Positions 12,130 to 23,892 of a stretch of 64,000 bases of DNA are shown piece by piece (position 1 is the stretch's first letter; each line of letters opens with the position of its first letter). The translations under genes were made by a program, and so were the position numbers. A model generated the notes under the pieces. That model did not search any database. It had not been told where the DNA came from and saw only the letters and a program-made list of their open reading frames with translations. Origin of the DNA: Sorghum bicolor (lineage: Eukaryota > Streptophyta > Magnoliopsida > Poales > Poaceae); the NCBI RefSeq assembly GCF_000003195.3, contig NC_012872.2, forward strand, positions 6,758,001 through 6,822,000. Reading direction: 5' to 3'.

Positions 12130-13090
12130 ATATAAACTTGAGAGTGTTGATGTGCAAGGGCCCGGATGGATCCCTCCCCTGCAACTGCATGCAAGGGATC
12201 TGTGTCAAGTTGAGCTGGAACCACGCCCGCGCGCGTCACGTGCCTGCCCCGGCCGTTCCGACGAAGCGATCTGGACGGCACGCCCAACGGCCAGCCGCGC
12301 AGTCCGGGTCCGGGTCCAGGACGCCACCCAACAGCCGTGGCGCCCTCCCCGCGACCGCGAGCGCACGCACACGCGGACACCCGCAACGCACGGGATCTCA
12401 GCCCCCCACAATTCGTAATCATCGCCGCGGATGAGGAGCGGGCGTCGCCGTCACGGCGGGGGGACGCGCGGCCGGCGTCGGGCGCGCTCGTCGGTTCGCC
12501 AGCGCGCGGCCTGGGTTCGGTTCGGTTCGGTTCGGGCGCCCGAACGCGACGTTTTTTCCTGGACGCGGACGCGACGTCCAGTTGGCTGCCTGCTGGCGTT
12601 TCCGGCCGCGCGGCCCCCGCCCGCCCGGGCGGTCGGTCGGTCACCGTGCGCGGGCTGAGCCGGCGACGGCGATCGCCGATGGTCAGCAGCAAGTATCCTC
12701 CATATATATCCGTCCCGCTGCTACGTACGGATCGGATTGCATGCGAACGATGCTGATGGCCGGTCGACGATCGATTGATCAATCAGTCGGTCGATCCATC
12801 TAGGCGTTTGCTTCAAAGCAATTGGCCGGCCGGCGACGTACGATCGGTGGATGTGGATCGTACGTCCTCGTCGTCCGTCATGTGCAAGCGCCTGTCACCG
12901 AAACGGGGGACGATACGTACCTACAGTACGTGCGAGGGAGTGGACTGTGACGATGGGCCTATGCAGTGACTTGCCCTGGAGAGTGAGTGGACGTGGCTGG
13001 ACCTGGACGCCACCACGCCGCAGCACCCGCACCTCCCCGCGCTGCCCCGGCGGCCGTTCGTGCTCGTGCTCGTGCACCGCTGATGCTTCT
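12130..13090. other. GC-rich island without a supported gene
   Basis: About 1 kb of strongly GC-rich sequence in AT-rich surroundings, with a TATATAAAC at about 12130 on the plus strand. Open frames exist in several frames on both strands, the longest on the minus strand (12006-12782), but their translations are Arg/Pro/Gly-rich with no domain, as expected from composition alone. It could be a promoter/first-exon region of an unrecognised or noncoding transcript. Confidence 0.4.
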
Positions 13091-14312
13091 TCGCCCCGGC
13101 ATGCAGTTGCGTTGCTTTTTTTTTTTTTTCGTAGTGCTTGGCTTTGACCCCTAGCAGGCGATGATTCTGATTCGTTTTATTTGTTGCGCTGATGAGACGT
13201 ATATAGAGCTTGATTAATGGGAAAAAGTGCCGTGTCCTCCGTTAGTGCATGCGTGCAAGCATTCGTTGACAGACGAGAAGGCGACATAAGATGTGAGACC
13301 AGGGACAAATTGACAACCAAAAAAGAAAATTGTATTCCAAAAACAAAACAACAAAAAATTCAGAGACAAAAAAAAAAGAACTTGTCTGCTCAATCCGCTG
13401 CATCCTTTGGTGTCTACTGTTTCGGCGCTAGCCTGATTTTTTTCCCTTGATGAATTCAGCTCTGTCATGGTTCTGTATCATCTAGTGACACATCAGCAAG
13501 AGATATTGTTGTTTTTTTTTGGGGGCTTCTCCTGCATCCCCCAAGTTCGTTGACCAATCAATTAGCACCAGCAGTTAGCAGCGTTTAGGTTTACCAAATG
13601 GATATCATATCATATAGGAGTATATATACTCACCCATCATGATGATTAATGAGTTCATAACAAGGTACTATTCTGGTCTCTAGCTACATCCTCCTCTTCC
13701 AATCCATGACCTAAACTTTAACAATAACAAAACACGCCCGCCTGAAGGCCGAGGACTAGTTCAGCTCTTACGCTTTTGCCACGCAAACATGACTCGCTTT
13801 TTGCATTGGTTGCCTTCCCCAGCTGGTCGCTAGCATGGCGTAGCCGCAGTACATTATTCTGTACGCGATACCTAACTTATGCCGCGTCATATCACTGTTA
13901 TCATCGAACTATAATACTACTACTGTTGCATGAACAACTAGCCCAATTAAGCTGGCCTGCACTACACGGCGCCTTCTGCAATCAGCTGGACACAACTCCG
14001 TTCCCTTCGCTTCAAGCCTTCTCTAATCACTCTACTAGTACAAGACTGTACAATACGCTACGCTACAGTTCGTCGTCACCGATCGATCGATCGATCTGGT
14101 TTCAAATTCCCGAGGAGGTGAAACATAGGTGTCCAATCGCGGCGGATCTTGCATCTTTATTTTCCGGCATTCTGTGGGCGGGTTTCCATTGGCCCGCTGC
14201 GTCGATGGGAAGAAACGAGAGCAGAGCCGCAGAGGAGAAAGCCTGGCTGTACGATTCTGGACTTGTGGTCGTTCTCGACGCCTTGTCCATAAAAAAAAAA
14301 AAATAGTCATCA

Positions 14313-14850
14313 TATCGAATATTTAGACATATGTATTAATTATTAAATATAGATAAAAAATAAACTAACTATATAGTTTGGTTGGAAATTATAAGACAAA
14401 TCTTTTAAATCTAGTTGGTACATGATTAGCCGTAAATACTACAGTAATTTACATGTGTTAATAATAAATTAATTAGCCTTAATAAGGCATTGTTCAGTTT
14501 CAATAAGTACCTAAAAATTTTTAAGTTTCTCTGTCACATCGAATCTTACAACGGAGCACTAGATATAGAAAAAACAAAAACTAATTAGATAGTTTGCTTG
14601 TAATTACGAGACAAATCTTTTAAGCCTAGTTAGTTTATAATTAGACATTGTTTATCAAATACAAATGAAAGTGCTACGGAATCTGAAACCAAAAATTTTT
14701 GCCAACTAAACAAGGCCTAAATTCATCTCATAGTTTCTAGACGAGTTATGTAATTATTTTTTATTAGTATCCAAATATCTTCTCCAACATCGTACCAAAT
14801 GCAGCGAACCCTATTGCAATTTTGATGTGTCGAGCTGGCGCTGACGGACC
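14313..14850. mobile_element. Longer MITE split by a nested MITE
   Basis: The two flanks (about 14313-14482 and 14721-14800) align in order with the intact 334-bp element at 58813-59146: shared core ...aaatctagttggtacatg..., then ctacagtaatttacat, then tttctagacgagt and ttattagtatc. The outer termini are decayed or lost. The nested copy at 14486-14717 sits exactly where the two halves should meet. Confidence 0.75.
14486..14717 (+). mobile_element. Tourist-like MITE, main family, nested (232 bp)
   Basis: Ends GGCATTGTTCAGTTTC / actaaacaaggcc with TAA on both sides (14483-14485, 14718-14720). It lies inside the longer MITE described around it, so it inserted later. Confidence 0.9.
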
Positions 14851-15535
14851 AAGCGCAAAGCGACACCGACCCGGTGTGCTTGAAAGCAAAGGAATGGCAT
14901 CGAGCCATCGAGGCCTTGCTTCTTGTCTGCGTCGTGTCTCTCTATTCCTGTTTCTGGGTTTTTGTTCTCGTAGAATACTCTAATGATGTTTTACAGTTGA
15001 TGATCCAAGCCTGGCTTCATCTGAATCTAAATCTACTTTAAAACTCATAGGTAGGTTAATTGAAAATCAACAATACCTCAAGCAACCATGTGTCCATGTG
15101 TTTTTGTAATGTTTGCAAACCTACATTAGGAAGGTTATGTGACAGTTGACATGCATAAATCTCTCTTGCAAAAGACCCACATGCAAAATGACAATAAGTA
15201 TTGAGCTGCCTATAGAACGAGCATGTAGCTAGTGCGTTTGGTGGCTACCCATCAATTAGTAATCGATCCATGGACCGATTCTCAGAGTTTCACTCGTGTT
15301 TGCTCTAATTATGAATTTTGTTGGCTCCCATGCAAGATGACACGATAATTAGTTCATACATATTTATCGTCAACGAAATCTTCATTCGTTTCGTTCTACT
15401 AATCTCTACAAACATATGGTTTTTTCTAGCTGTGTATAGTTGTAGGCTTGGACGTATAGGTAGAGGTGCGTGCGGGGTGTGTCTATGTATGAGGTGTGAA
15501 TGTGTATGGACAAATATTATAGCTGTAGCTAGTAA

Positions 15536-15721
15536 GGGCACTCACAATGCAGACTCTATCATAGAGTCTAGAGTTATTTATTACCTCGAACAATGTGGAC
15601 TTGGAGTCTTATTTTTTACATCTTTCTTCAATAAATATGCTGCCACATCAGCAAAATACCATAAATAATATGTAATTAAGTGTCTTGGACTCTGTGATAG
15701 AGTCTTGCATTGTGAGTGCCC
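15536..15721 (+). mobile_element. Second MITE family, GGGCACTCACAATG ends (186 bp)
   Basis: Perfect terminal repeats GGGCACTCACAATGCA and its complement, flanked by TAA (15533-15535, 15722-15724). The subterminal part is itself palindromic (gactctatcatagagtc). Same family as the copies at 42.5-43.4 kb. The 3-bp TAA target suggests PIF/Harbinger. Confidence 0.88.
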
Positions 15722-15724
15722 TAA

Positions 15725-16473
15725 GAAGGTAGTAAAAGAGGTTAGAGATGCCACATTGGCCAAAGTTAGGTTAGGGTGAATGGGTATTGAAGATTTTGAT
15801 GGCTATGTTTGTATTTATGAGACGTTATGAGTCCCATTCTTGTGTACCGTGTCACTTGTTTCATTAACCAATTTAGGATATTTTTGAAATTTAATCAATT
15901 AGTCTTTACCTGATAAAACTAATGTATCACTTAAATTTAAAAAAGTTTTTGAACAATTGCTTTGAGGCCTAATAATCACTGAAGGCCTAAATTCCCACCA
16001 TTGTGTTATACAATTTCAATGTGATCTTACTATTGCAATGTTGGCTCGAGACACACTACCTCTATATGCAAAAAAAAGAGCAAATTTCACTTTTGAAGGA
16101 GTCAAATGATTTAAATTTTAACCAAAACTATATAAAAATACTAATATTTATGATACAACATAAGTACCATTAAATTAACTATAAAATATATCTTTATAGT
16201 AAACCTATCAGCTGTACACATAAATGTTGTAACATTGTAGCATTTGGCATAACTTGACTACTTGGGAGCTTTACATAAAAGCTTCACTAATTGAGGGTCA
16301 TTTTCTGGTGGCTCAGTCCAAAGCTAGCAAGCAGTTCTTCGTTAGAGCAATAATAAAATAATAATAATAATATCAATAATAGACGCCGCATGACGAGGAA
16401 AGGAAAAACAACTCGGCAGGTTAGCTGGCACTCGCCATGGCGTCGACAGAAAAAGCGAGGAGAGGAGATTAAC
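15725..16473. other. AT-rich intergenic, nothing recognised
   Basis: Low-complexity A/T-rich DNA, including an ATA-rich stretch at 16350-16380, upstream of the PB1 gene. No supported ORF. Confidence 0.5.
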
Positions 16474-16681
16474 TCATTGTTTAGTTCACCTCAAAAACCA
16501 AAATCTTTTTAAGATTTCACGTCACATCAATTTTTACGCCACATGCATGAAGAATTAAATATATACGAAAATAAAAACTAATTGCACAGTTTACATGTAA
16601 ATTACGAAATAAATCTTTTAAGCCTAGTTACTCCATGATTAAATAATGTTTGTAAAAAAAACGAAATTGCTAAACAAGGCC
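16474..16681 (+). mobile_element. Tourist-like MITE, main family, 5' of the PB1 gene
   Basis: Carries the family core (cacatgcatgaagaattaaa, ttttaagcctagttactcc) with a left end tcattgtttagttcacc and a right end gctaaacaaggcc. The right subterminal region is shortened. It ends 293 bp before the PB1-gene ATG, so it probably lies in the promoter. Confidence 0.82.
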
Positions 16682-16974
16682 ACGGAGCTAGATGCAAGGA
16701 GCAGCCGCCGCCGCGAGAGCCGAGAGGGGGCAGGGGCACCTAGATCACAGGCCGCAAAACCGCCTCCCGTAACCAGCGATATTTCCTGGCGCGGGCCCCA
16801 CTCCTCCCCCTCGTCCTTCCCCTTCCTCGCTTCCTCTTTGCTTCCCCCCTCATATATTCCCCTTTCCCCAAAATCTAAAATAAAATCCCCCACCCAAAAA
16901 CCCACGAAGGAGACAACAAGCGCAGCCAGAGCAGCAAGCCACCCTCCCCCTCCTCCGCCCGCTCGCTTCCCCTC

Positions 16975-19086
16975 ATGGAGCCGCTGCCGTCGGCGACGGC
17001 CGCCGGCGTGGGGGGCCCCGGCCCTGGGCCCGGGTACCCGGAGTCCACGGAGTCTTCTCCGCGCAGCCGGGGTGGGGATTCGTGGGACGAGCCGTTCCCG
17101 TCCTCCGCGGCGGCGGCGGCCGCGGCTGCCGGCGGCGGTGGGGGCCGGCTCCGCCTGATGTGCAGCTTCGGGGGCCGGATCGTCCCGCGCCCCACCGACA
17201 AGTCGCTCTGCTACCTCGGCGGGGAGACCCGGATCGTGGCCGTCGACCGGCACGCGTCGCTCGCCGACGTCCACGCGCGCCTCTCGCGGTCGCTGCTTGG
17301 CGGCCGCCCCTTCACGCTCAAGTATCAGCTGCCCAACGAGGACCTCGACTCCCTCATCTCCGTCTCTACGGACGAGGACCTCGACAACCTCGTCGACGAG
17401 TACGACCGCATCGCCGCGACCTCCTCCGGTGGGGGATCCTCGCGCACCTCCCGGATCCGCCTCTTCCTCTTCCCCGCCAAGCCCGAGTCCTCGTCCTCGC
17501 TCGGCTCCCTCCTCGACGACTCTTCCAAGTCGGAGAACTGGTTCGTCGACGCCCTCAACAGCGCCATCTCCGGCTCCCTCGACGGCATCCCGAGGGGGAT
17601 CTCCACCGATTCAGCTTCCGTCAACTGTCTTCTCGGCCTCGAGGACGACTCCTCCGTGCACTCCCGCAGCGGCGTGACCAACTCGGCTCCCACGGAGGAC
17701 CAGCGCGCCAGCCAGCCCAAGCTGCCGGTGGGCGCCACCGCCGCCGTCGCTGCCGCCGCCGGTGCCGGGAGGCACCTGCACGACGTCCAGTCTGTGCCAG
17801 ACTCGCCGATGCTGGATAAGAACTCCTCGTTCGGGTCAACCTCCTCGGCACCATCGCTATCGAATCTTCCGCCTATACGCGTGCGGCCGGAGGACCGCCC
17901 GTCGGACGCCCGCATCATGCAACCTGCCGCCGTGGAGGATCACTTCGCGCAGATGGGGATCTCCGAGCAGCAGCTGCCGCCATACATACAACCTCAACAG
18001 CAGGTGCCGATCCCTGCCATGGCCGGCATGTCGCCCTCTGAGGCGTCCAGCAGAGTGTTCTCTGACGATGATAAGTCCGATCACGGTGGCGGAGGTCGGA
18101 AACCACAACCTATGAAGCAGGAGGTCCCGCCGGCTGTTGATCCCAGCAATAGGTAAGTTGACATGATCAATTTTATATAACGTGCATACATATTGTTAGA
18201 CCTTGATTATCCACAACCTTATGAGTTAGCATGAAACCTTATGCGGACCATATGTTTGATCGATTGTTTCAGAGCCGTCTACTATAACGATAGATCTCCT
18301 CCCGCCGACTTGAAACGAGACATGCCTGTGGGAACGGAAGCTGCCAGCTACCGCCTCCCTGGATCAGCTCCGGACGCTGCTGCAGCTGCCGCGGCAACAC
18401 AGGTCCCACCTGGATATGTCCTTACCCAGATGCATGTGCCTCAGCCACCGCAGCAACATCCACCACCACAGCAGCAACAGCAACCACAACAACCAGCTCC
18501 TCAGCAGATTGTTTCTGCTGGAAATCAGCATTTCATCCACAACCCTGCCACTGGCACCTTCATTCCAATCCAGTCCTATTACCACCATCCTGTTCCTCAG
18601 CAGGCACCCCAGACTGTGCCGAGGCCGCAACAGGCACCTACATTCGACCCAAATACGGGGATGTATTACCTTCCTATGCAGCAGAATGCACATCAGCCAT
18701 ATAGCATGCCTCCTGGTGCACAAGTCACTTTGCCACCTCCCACACTTGTTGACACAACGCCAAAGCCGACCGTGCCAATTCCTCAGATGGCTGTAAGGCC
18801 TGAATTACAACAACCTGGTGTTTATCGAACAACAGCTGCCGCTACGCCTGCTCCAGCGCCTAATGCAGCACCTGGATATGCTGGGATGGCATACCACCAT
18901 GTCATTCAATCGCACCACCACCCCTCACCACAGCCTGTTGCAAACATGGGTGGCAACTTTGGATATGAGTATGCTGATCCTACGCGCCCACAAGTCTACT
19001 ACTCACAAGCAGCTGCACCTCCAACATTGCCACCTCAGTATCAGCCCATGGTCTCTCCTGATGCCGGACAGGCAGAAAAACATTAA
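16975..19086 (+). CDS. PB1-domain protein with Gln/Pro-rich C-terminal tail, 663 residues
   Basis: Two exons, 16975-18152 and 18273-19086, join in frame across a GT-AG intron (AG/gtaagt donor, gtttcag acceptor). Residues about 57-145 form a PB1 domain, a protein-interaction fold that can oligomerise head to tail. It starts RLRLMCSFGGRIVPRP and contains the acidic STDEDLDNLVDEYDR segment typical of the OPCA motif. Residues 150-390 are Ser-rich and low-complexity. The second exon encodes long Gln/Pro/His-rich stretches, probably disordered. Plants have many PB1 proteins of this layout (PB1 followed by a disordered Q/P-rich region) without a known enzymatic activity. I see no kinase or DNA-binding domain. 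GC content is very high in exon 1 and drops in exon 2, as in many grass genes. Domain call firm; biological role unknown. Confidence 0.92.
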
Positions 19087-19409
19087 GCAGAACTGTGCCT
19101 CAGATCGAGGATTGGTGAATTCGGGTATGTTGCAAATTCTACAGGCGTAGTTATCCATCTATTATCATTATTGTTGCTACTGCATGTTTACATGAGAGTC
19201 TGTGGCAAAGAGTGGAAGGTGTTGCAACTGTGCATTCGGGATCAAAACAAGTAAAACAAGTATGCATCCAAGGATGGGTTCAAAATAGGATTTTAATTGG
19301 ATGGTTCTTGTGTTGGTGAGACAGAAGGGTGACCATGTTGGGTTAGATTGGGGGGAGTGAAGTGTTGGAACCCTGTTCCAATTGGTCTTTTTTTCTTCTT
19401 CTTATTTTG

Positions 19410-19415
19410 AATAAA
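19410..19415 (+). terminator. Likely poly(A) signal of the PB1 gene
   Basis: AATAAA about 325 bp past the stop codon in T-rich sequence. Other AT-rich sites downstream (19500-19600) could also serve. Confidence 0.45.
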
Positions 19416-19819
19416 ATATATAGTGTCCAAAAGAACCTGGCGAAAACGAAGAACTCATCATTTGTGTAGCCCTCTGTATATTTGATCTCATGGTTGTCAT
19501 TCAGGTTGAGGTGCAGATAAGTGTGTTATTAGCTTGCTTGTAGAAACCTTATTCGAGTTAAATATATACATCGGTCCGGTTTTTGTACTTTGATATTGAT
19601 GTTGATATGTTTGTTTTGGTTTAATACATTGACTTGATTTTTGTTGCTACTTGGTCGCTCTGGTTCCGTGTGCCTCATTTTTCCTCTAATCACACAAATA
19701 ATCTCGCTTTCAACTTTAGCAGAGCCCTTCTCTGAATCTGATGCTATATGTCGTTTTCACACGGGGTGTTTAGTTGCAGATCAAACCAGGAAGAACGTTT
19801 ATGTTTGAACCATCCTGTT

Positions 19820-20142
19820 GTATCTTTATTTACTTGATAGAGCCCGCGGCAAGTATAGATTCAAACCCACAAATTTGGGTTTTCTTTTTCTGGATATCTT
19901 GGATTATCGTTTGTACATTCTGCTTTATCTTTCTTTACTTGATAGTACCCGTGCCAAGTATAGATTCAAACCCACAAATTTGGGTTTTCTTTCTATGGAT
20001 ACCTAGGATTATGGTTTCACAAACTACTATCTGAAGTGAAGTGGAGATCTTGTAGCACAAATTTGGGTTTTCTTTTTCTGGATATCTAGGATTATCGTTT
20101 CAGAAATTATAGTATCTGAAATGAAGTGGAGATCTTGTAGCA
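19820..20142. repeat. Tandem array of three ~90-100 bp partial repeats
   Basis: The phrase aagtatagattcaaaccc-acaaatttgggttttctt-ggatat occurs at about 19852 and 19956, and its second half again from 20056. The phrase tgaagtggagatcttgtagca occurs twice (about 20034 and 20121). The units overlap, indicating at least two duplication steps downstream of the PB1 gene. Confidence 0.8.
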
Positions 20143-20314
20143 TCATTGAAGATAGATGTAGATTGACAAACTCAAACAAATGGGCCCTATATCTGAATCT
20201 CATTTGGAGGAGAGTGCTCCCAAAGGATCTCTCATCAGCACTCCGAATTCAATCAGGGTCTGCATGTTTTTCTGATCAGATCTTAGTGAAATCACTTGTT
20301 GATTACTTTATTTT

Positions 20315-20550
20315 GGCCTTGTCTAGTTGGTGAAAAAATTTGAGTTTGACTACTGTAGCACTTTCGTTTGTATTTAACAATTATTGTACAATCATAGACT
20401 AATTAGACTTAAAAGATTCGTCTCGTAAATTATAGCTAAATTGTGTAATTAAATATTTTTTATCTATATTTAATATTTTATACATGCGTTCAAAGACTTG
20501 ACGTGATGAGAAATCTTAAAAAAATTAGAATTTTAGGGTGAACTAAACGC
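20315..20550 (-). mobile_element. Tourist-like MITE, main family
   Basis: Left end GGCCTTGTCTAGTTGG, internal tactgtagcactttcg and cttaaaagattcgtctcg, right end gaactaaacgc. The target duplication is probably TTT but not certain because the right end is decayed. Confidence 0.82.
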
Positions 20551-20946
20551 TTTAATCCATGGCAAAGAGCCCTGATTGCGGATAATTTTATAATGAGAAG
20601 GGACGCCACACCACTGGGTTGTTATGCGGTGCTAATGATGTGATCTGCCACTGGCTGGCTGGGATCTTATTCCTCTCGCCGAGCGACATCCAGCGCCGCT
20701 TTACCATCCCCGAGAGAGATAGCCCCCAAGGGCCAAGCCGGTGGCACTTTCTTTTGGCATGGCGCCAACGCCAAGCTAATCGATCCATCTCGTGATGGCT
20801 CTCCCTCCTCGGCCCTCGCTTTACGGCTGTGCACCCCATTCCCACCCACGTAGGGCGAGCGAGCGAGCTTCCATTGCCGCGTACAGAAGCATATATATAA
20901 TAAATAAACAAATAAACAAAGAGATTGCAAGAAGGACGTTATAAAA
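20551..20946. other. Intergenic, nothing recognised
   Basis: Mixed-composition DNA between two MITEs. Minus-strand open frames (for example 20588-20911) show no domain. Confidence 0.45.
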
Positions 20947-21169
20947 GCAAGTATTAGCCAACTGCTGGCTGTAAGACTTCTTTACAGTCTTCTTGCAGCC
21001 CACTCATATAATGCTGGTTAGCTCATTACTATTAATACATGGCTCACTTGTCTGTCTCACAGACTTTCTTGGTTTTTGTATCTGAGCCGGCTGTAAGCTT
21101 ACAGCCCGCTTTTACTCTCTCTCCTCCACCTCAGCATTTAGCTGTCTTACAGCCTACTATAATACTTGC
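20947..21169. mobile_element. MITE with GCAAGTATTA / TAATACTTGC ends (about 223 bp)
   Basis: Imperfect inverted ends gcaagtattagccaactg and ctactataatacttgc, with palindromic subterminal ggctgtaag/cttacagcc pairs. A third family in the window. The flanking duplication could not be fixed, so the superfamily is not assigned. Confidence 0.65.
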
Positions 21170-21590
21170 TCTAATGGCCTTTATGCGTTGCGGTAGCACT
21201 GCTTTACGCCTGTCCCTGTACTGCTAGGTCTATTTTGAAGGGTCTTGAGAGCCTGGCTATCACGTTGATGAGCACTAATCGGCCAACCCAACTTTCCTTT
21301 CTTGTTCCATCTTTTGTAACCCCATTATTTGGGCGCATGGCCAACGCTCTACGTGACCTTAGTTATCATCCTATAGGGCAGGACTCAAGGTCTTGTTGGG
21401 TTGTTGAAAGTTGGAGCTGTGCTATGATCGCGTGGCGTGCCGTTATTTATGCAACTATGGTTGTGTTTGAATTCATTTGACATGGACTGAAACTTGTCCC
21501 TAAACTTTAGTCCAGTTAGGATGTTTTTAGATCCATAGCAAAAGTTTAATCCTACATCCTACACTGACTGATTTGCTCTCATTTAATTAA

Positions 21591-21784
21591 GGCCTTGTTT
21601 AGTTCGCAAAAATTTTCAAGATTCTCCGTTACATCGAATCTTTGGTCGCATGTATGAAGTATGATTTGCTCTTATTTATCTGTAATTTGTGAGATGAATC
21701 TTTTGAGCCTAGTTACTCCATGATTGGATAATGTTTGTCAAATAAAAACGAAAGTACTACAGAGCCAAAACCAAAAACAAGACG
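21591..21784 (+). mobile_element. Tourist-like MITE, main family, internally deleted (194 bp)
   Basis: Starts GGCCTTGTTTAGTTCGC and ends caaaaacaagacg, flanked by TAA (21588-21590, 21785-21787). About 40 bases of the usual core between ...gcatgtatgaagtat and ctgtaatttgtgag are missing or replaced. Confidence 0.85.
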
Positions 21785-22031
21785 TAAGTCATGGGAGAGG
21801 GAGAGAGGTCGCGGGTTGGTGGGTGAGGGGTATTTGGCGTCCAGTGTGCTCTCAAGACGTTTTAGCCCAGTTTTATACCTCTTGAGGAGCAAATGGGCAA
21901 AACTTTAGTCCACCTTATTTGCTCATATTTAGCTCATATGTTTGGATATTCATAGAAAAAAAAGGCTAGCCACGGAATCTAAACAAGACCTATATATATA
22001 GTGATGAGTAGAACTAGTGAATTAATACTGA

Positions 22032-22241
22032 GGCCTTGTTTAGTTGGCAAAAACAAATGTTTGTTTTGGTATTGTAGCGCATTTGTAACTATAGTAATTA
22101 GTATCTAATTATAAACTAATTAAGTTTAAAAGATTTGTCTCGAAAAATGCATATGAACTGTGTACTTAATTATTTTTAACCTATATTTAATGCTCTATAA
22201 ATGTTTCCAAATATTTGATGTGATGGAGCGAAAAAGAGGCC
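22032..22241 (-). mobile_element. Tourist-like MITE, main family (210 bp)
   Basis: Starts GGCCTTGTTTAGTTGGC; the right terminal repeat is shortened to gaggcc. Flanked by TGA on both sides (22029-22031, 22242-22244). Confidence 0.82.
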
Positions 22242-22308
22242 TGAATTAGTGATACGGATACGGGTGCTGATACGGATACAATGTGAGGGTTATAAAAGAG
22301 ATCAGTGA

Positions 22309-22549
22309 GGTCTTATTTAGTTTCCAAAAAGTTAGTGCAAAATTTTTCGGATTTCTCATCACATTGAATCTTTAGATATATGCATATTAAATATAGATAA
22401 AAATAAAAATTAATTGCACAGTTCACCTGTAGTTTATGAAACGAATCTTTTGAGTCTAGTTAGTCTATAATTGAATAATATTTGTCAGCAAACGAAAGTA
22501 CTATATAATCCATTTTTTTTTAAAAAAAAAATTGAAACTAAACAACTCC
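22309..22549 (+). mobile_element. Tourist-like MITE, main family
   Basis: Left end ggtcttatttagtttcc, core cacattgaatctttagat, right end gaaactaaacaactcc after a T/A homopolymer. Degenerate ends, so the duplication is not clear. Confidence 0.75.
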
Positions 22550-22559
22550 CGAATATGGT

Positions 22560-23800
22560 GCTAGATCTGATACTGGATCCGGTGTCGAAAGAGGCAGGTG
22601 TCGGTAGCCGGTGACCCGAGAAGCCTAATTTCGTCTTGGGATACGGCAGTCTGTACGCGCACACGGCGGATCGGCGCCGCTGGCACGAGGGCCGGCCGGG
22701 GCAGGGCAGCAGCAGCGGCAGCGGCAGCGGGGGCGGTCCGCTGTCGCACCACACGTGGGGCCGGCGGGTCCCTAGTCCTGATCGATCAGGTGTGTGTTGG
22801 GGGGATTCGCTGCCGCGTCGCGTCCACCCGCGTGGGCGTGGCTGGCACTGGCACATGCCCGCTCCTGGGCACCATGTCGCCGACGCCGACCCACGCGCCG
22901 TCCCTCCCTCCCTCCCGGCTGCTGCAAGACGACCCTGGGGCCGCGTGACGCGTGACTCGCCGCCTGCGCCTCCGCTCCGTCCACCCCTGCATCTGCCTCG
23001 GGAATTGTGAGACGGGGAAACAGGGACCATGGCTGGCCGAGTCGCGGTCGCAGAGATCGCCAGAGCCGGAGGCGACGATGAAACACCAACACCGCTGGCT
23101 GCAGAAAAGCCGAGAGCAGCAGCAGCAGCGCCAGCGGGGGCCGGGAGCGTGCCTTCTCCCCCGTTGGTGTCGTGCTCCGAGGCCGGGATTCCTTCGTACT
23201 CGACCTCACAAAGCGAGCGTGCGTGGTGACTAGCTGCTAGGTTCGTTTGCCCCGTCCGTCGGGCCTCGCAGTCGCAGGCCTTTGGCCTACTCACTCCTGA
23301 TCTCCCCCTCCTCCTCGGATCCCTCCACCTCCCATCCTCATCTTTACCAGAGGGCAGAGGACGCACGGCAAACAACGAGCCAAGCGTGCCTCCAAAAAGG
23401 GCTCGTCGCGTCCGTGGTCTTCCCGTCCAATCCACGCACCCCCCACCCTCCCTCTCCCTTTGCGCGCGCGCGCGCGAGAGCGAGCGAGCATCATGGCATC
23501 GTGCTGCGGCGGACGGACCACTCCACTCCACCACGCCGCACGCAGCCGCCGTGCCGTGCTGCCGCTTCCATCGTTTCTTTTCTTTTGACCGCTCTCGGGT
23601 TGCCTGCATGCCCGCGCGGCCGCCGCACGCCAAGGCAGGCAGGCCGAACAAAAGGCTGGGGGTCCCTGGGCAGGCACGACACGACACGACGCGCCGTGAT
23701 GGCGCAGAGCGGGGCCGCCGTACGTGCGTGCTCAGTCACCTTGCCGCAGGGCGCAATACTGTGTGCTCCTCCTTTACCACGGATGGATAGATGCATGGAT
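22560..23800. other. GC-rich island without a supported gene
   Basis: About 1.2 kb of GC-rich sequence with overlapping open frames on both strands, including a 400-codon frame on the minus strand (22485-23687). None shows a recognisable domain, and all have the Arg/Pro/Gly/Ala bias expected from composition. It might be a 5' region of an undetected or noncoding transcript. Confidence 0.4.
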
Positions 23801-23892
23801 CGTTGATGATGGTGGTGTATCTTTGGTCAATCATTAGTGGCGGTCTGCAGGTTTAGTGCCAAGATAGACCAGCGGAGATGATGATTGATATA

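Noticed and set aside
12006..12782. 258-codon open frame on the minus strand
   Set aside because: No recognised motif, low-complexity Arg/Pro/Ala translation in a GC-rich island; open frames occur on both strands.
14900..15300. tRNA or snoRNA candidates
   Set aside because: I looked for A/B box and cloverleaf patterns and found none that hold up by eye here or elsewhere in the window.
22485..23687. 400-codon open frame on the minus strand
   Set aside because: No domain, Arg/Gly/Pro/Ala-rich, and other frames across the same GC-rich block are equally open; composition explains it.
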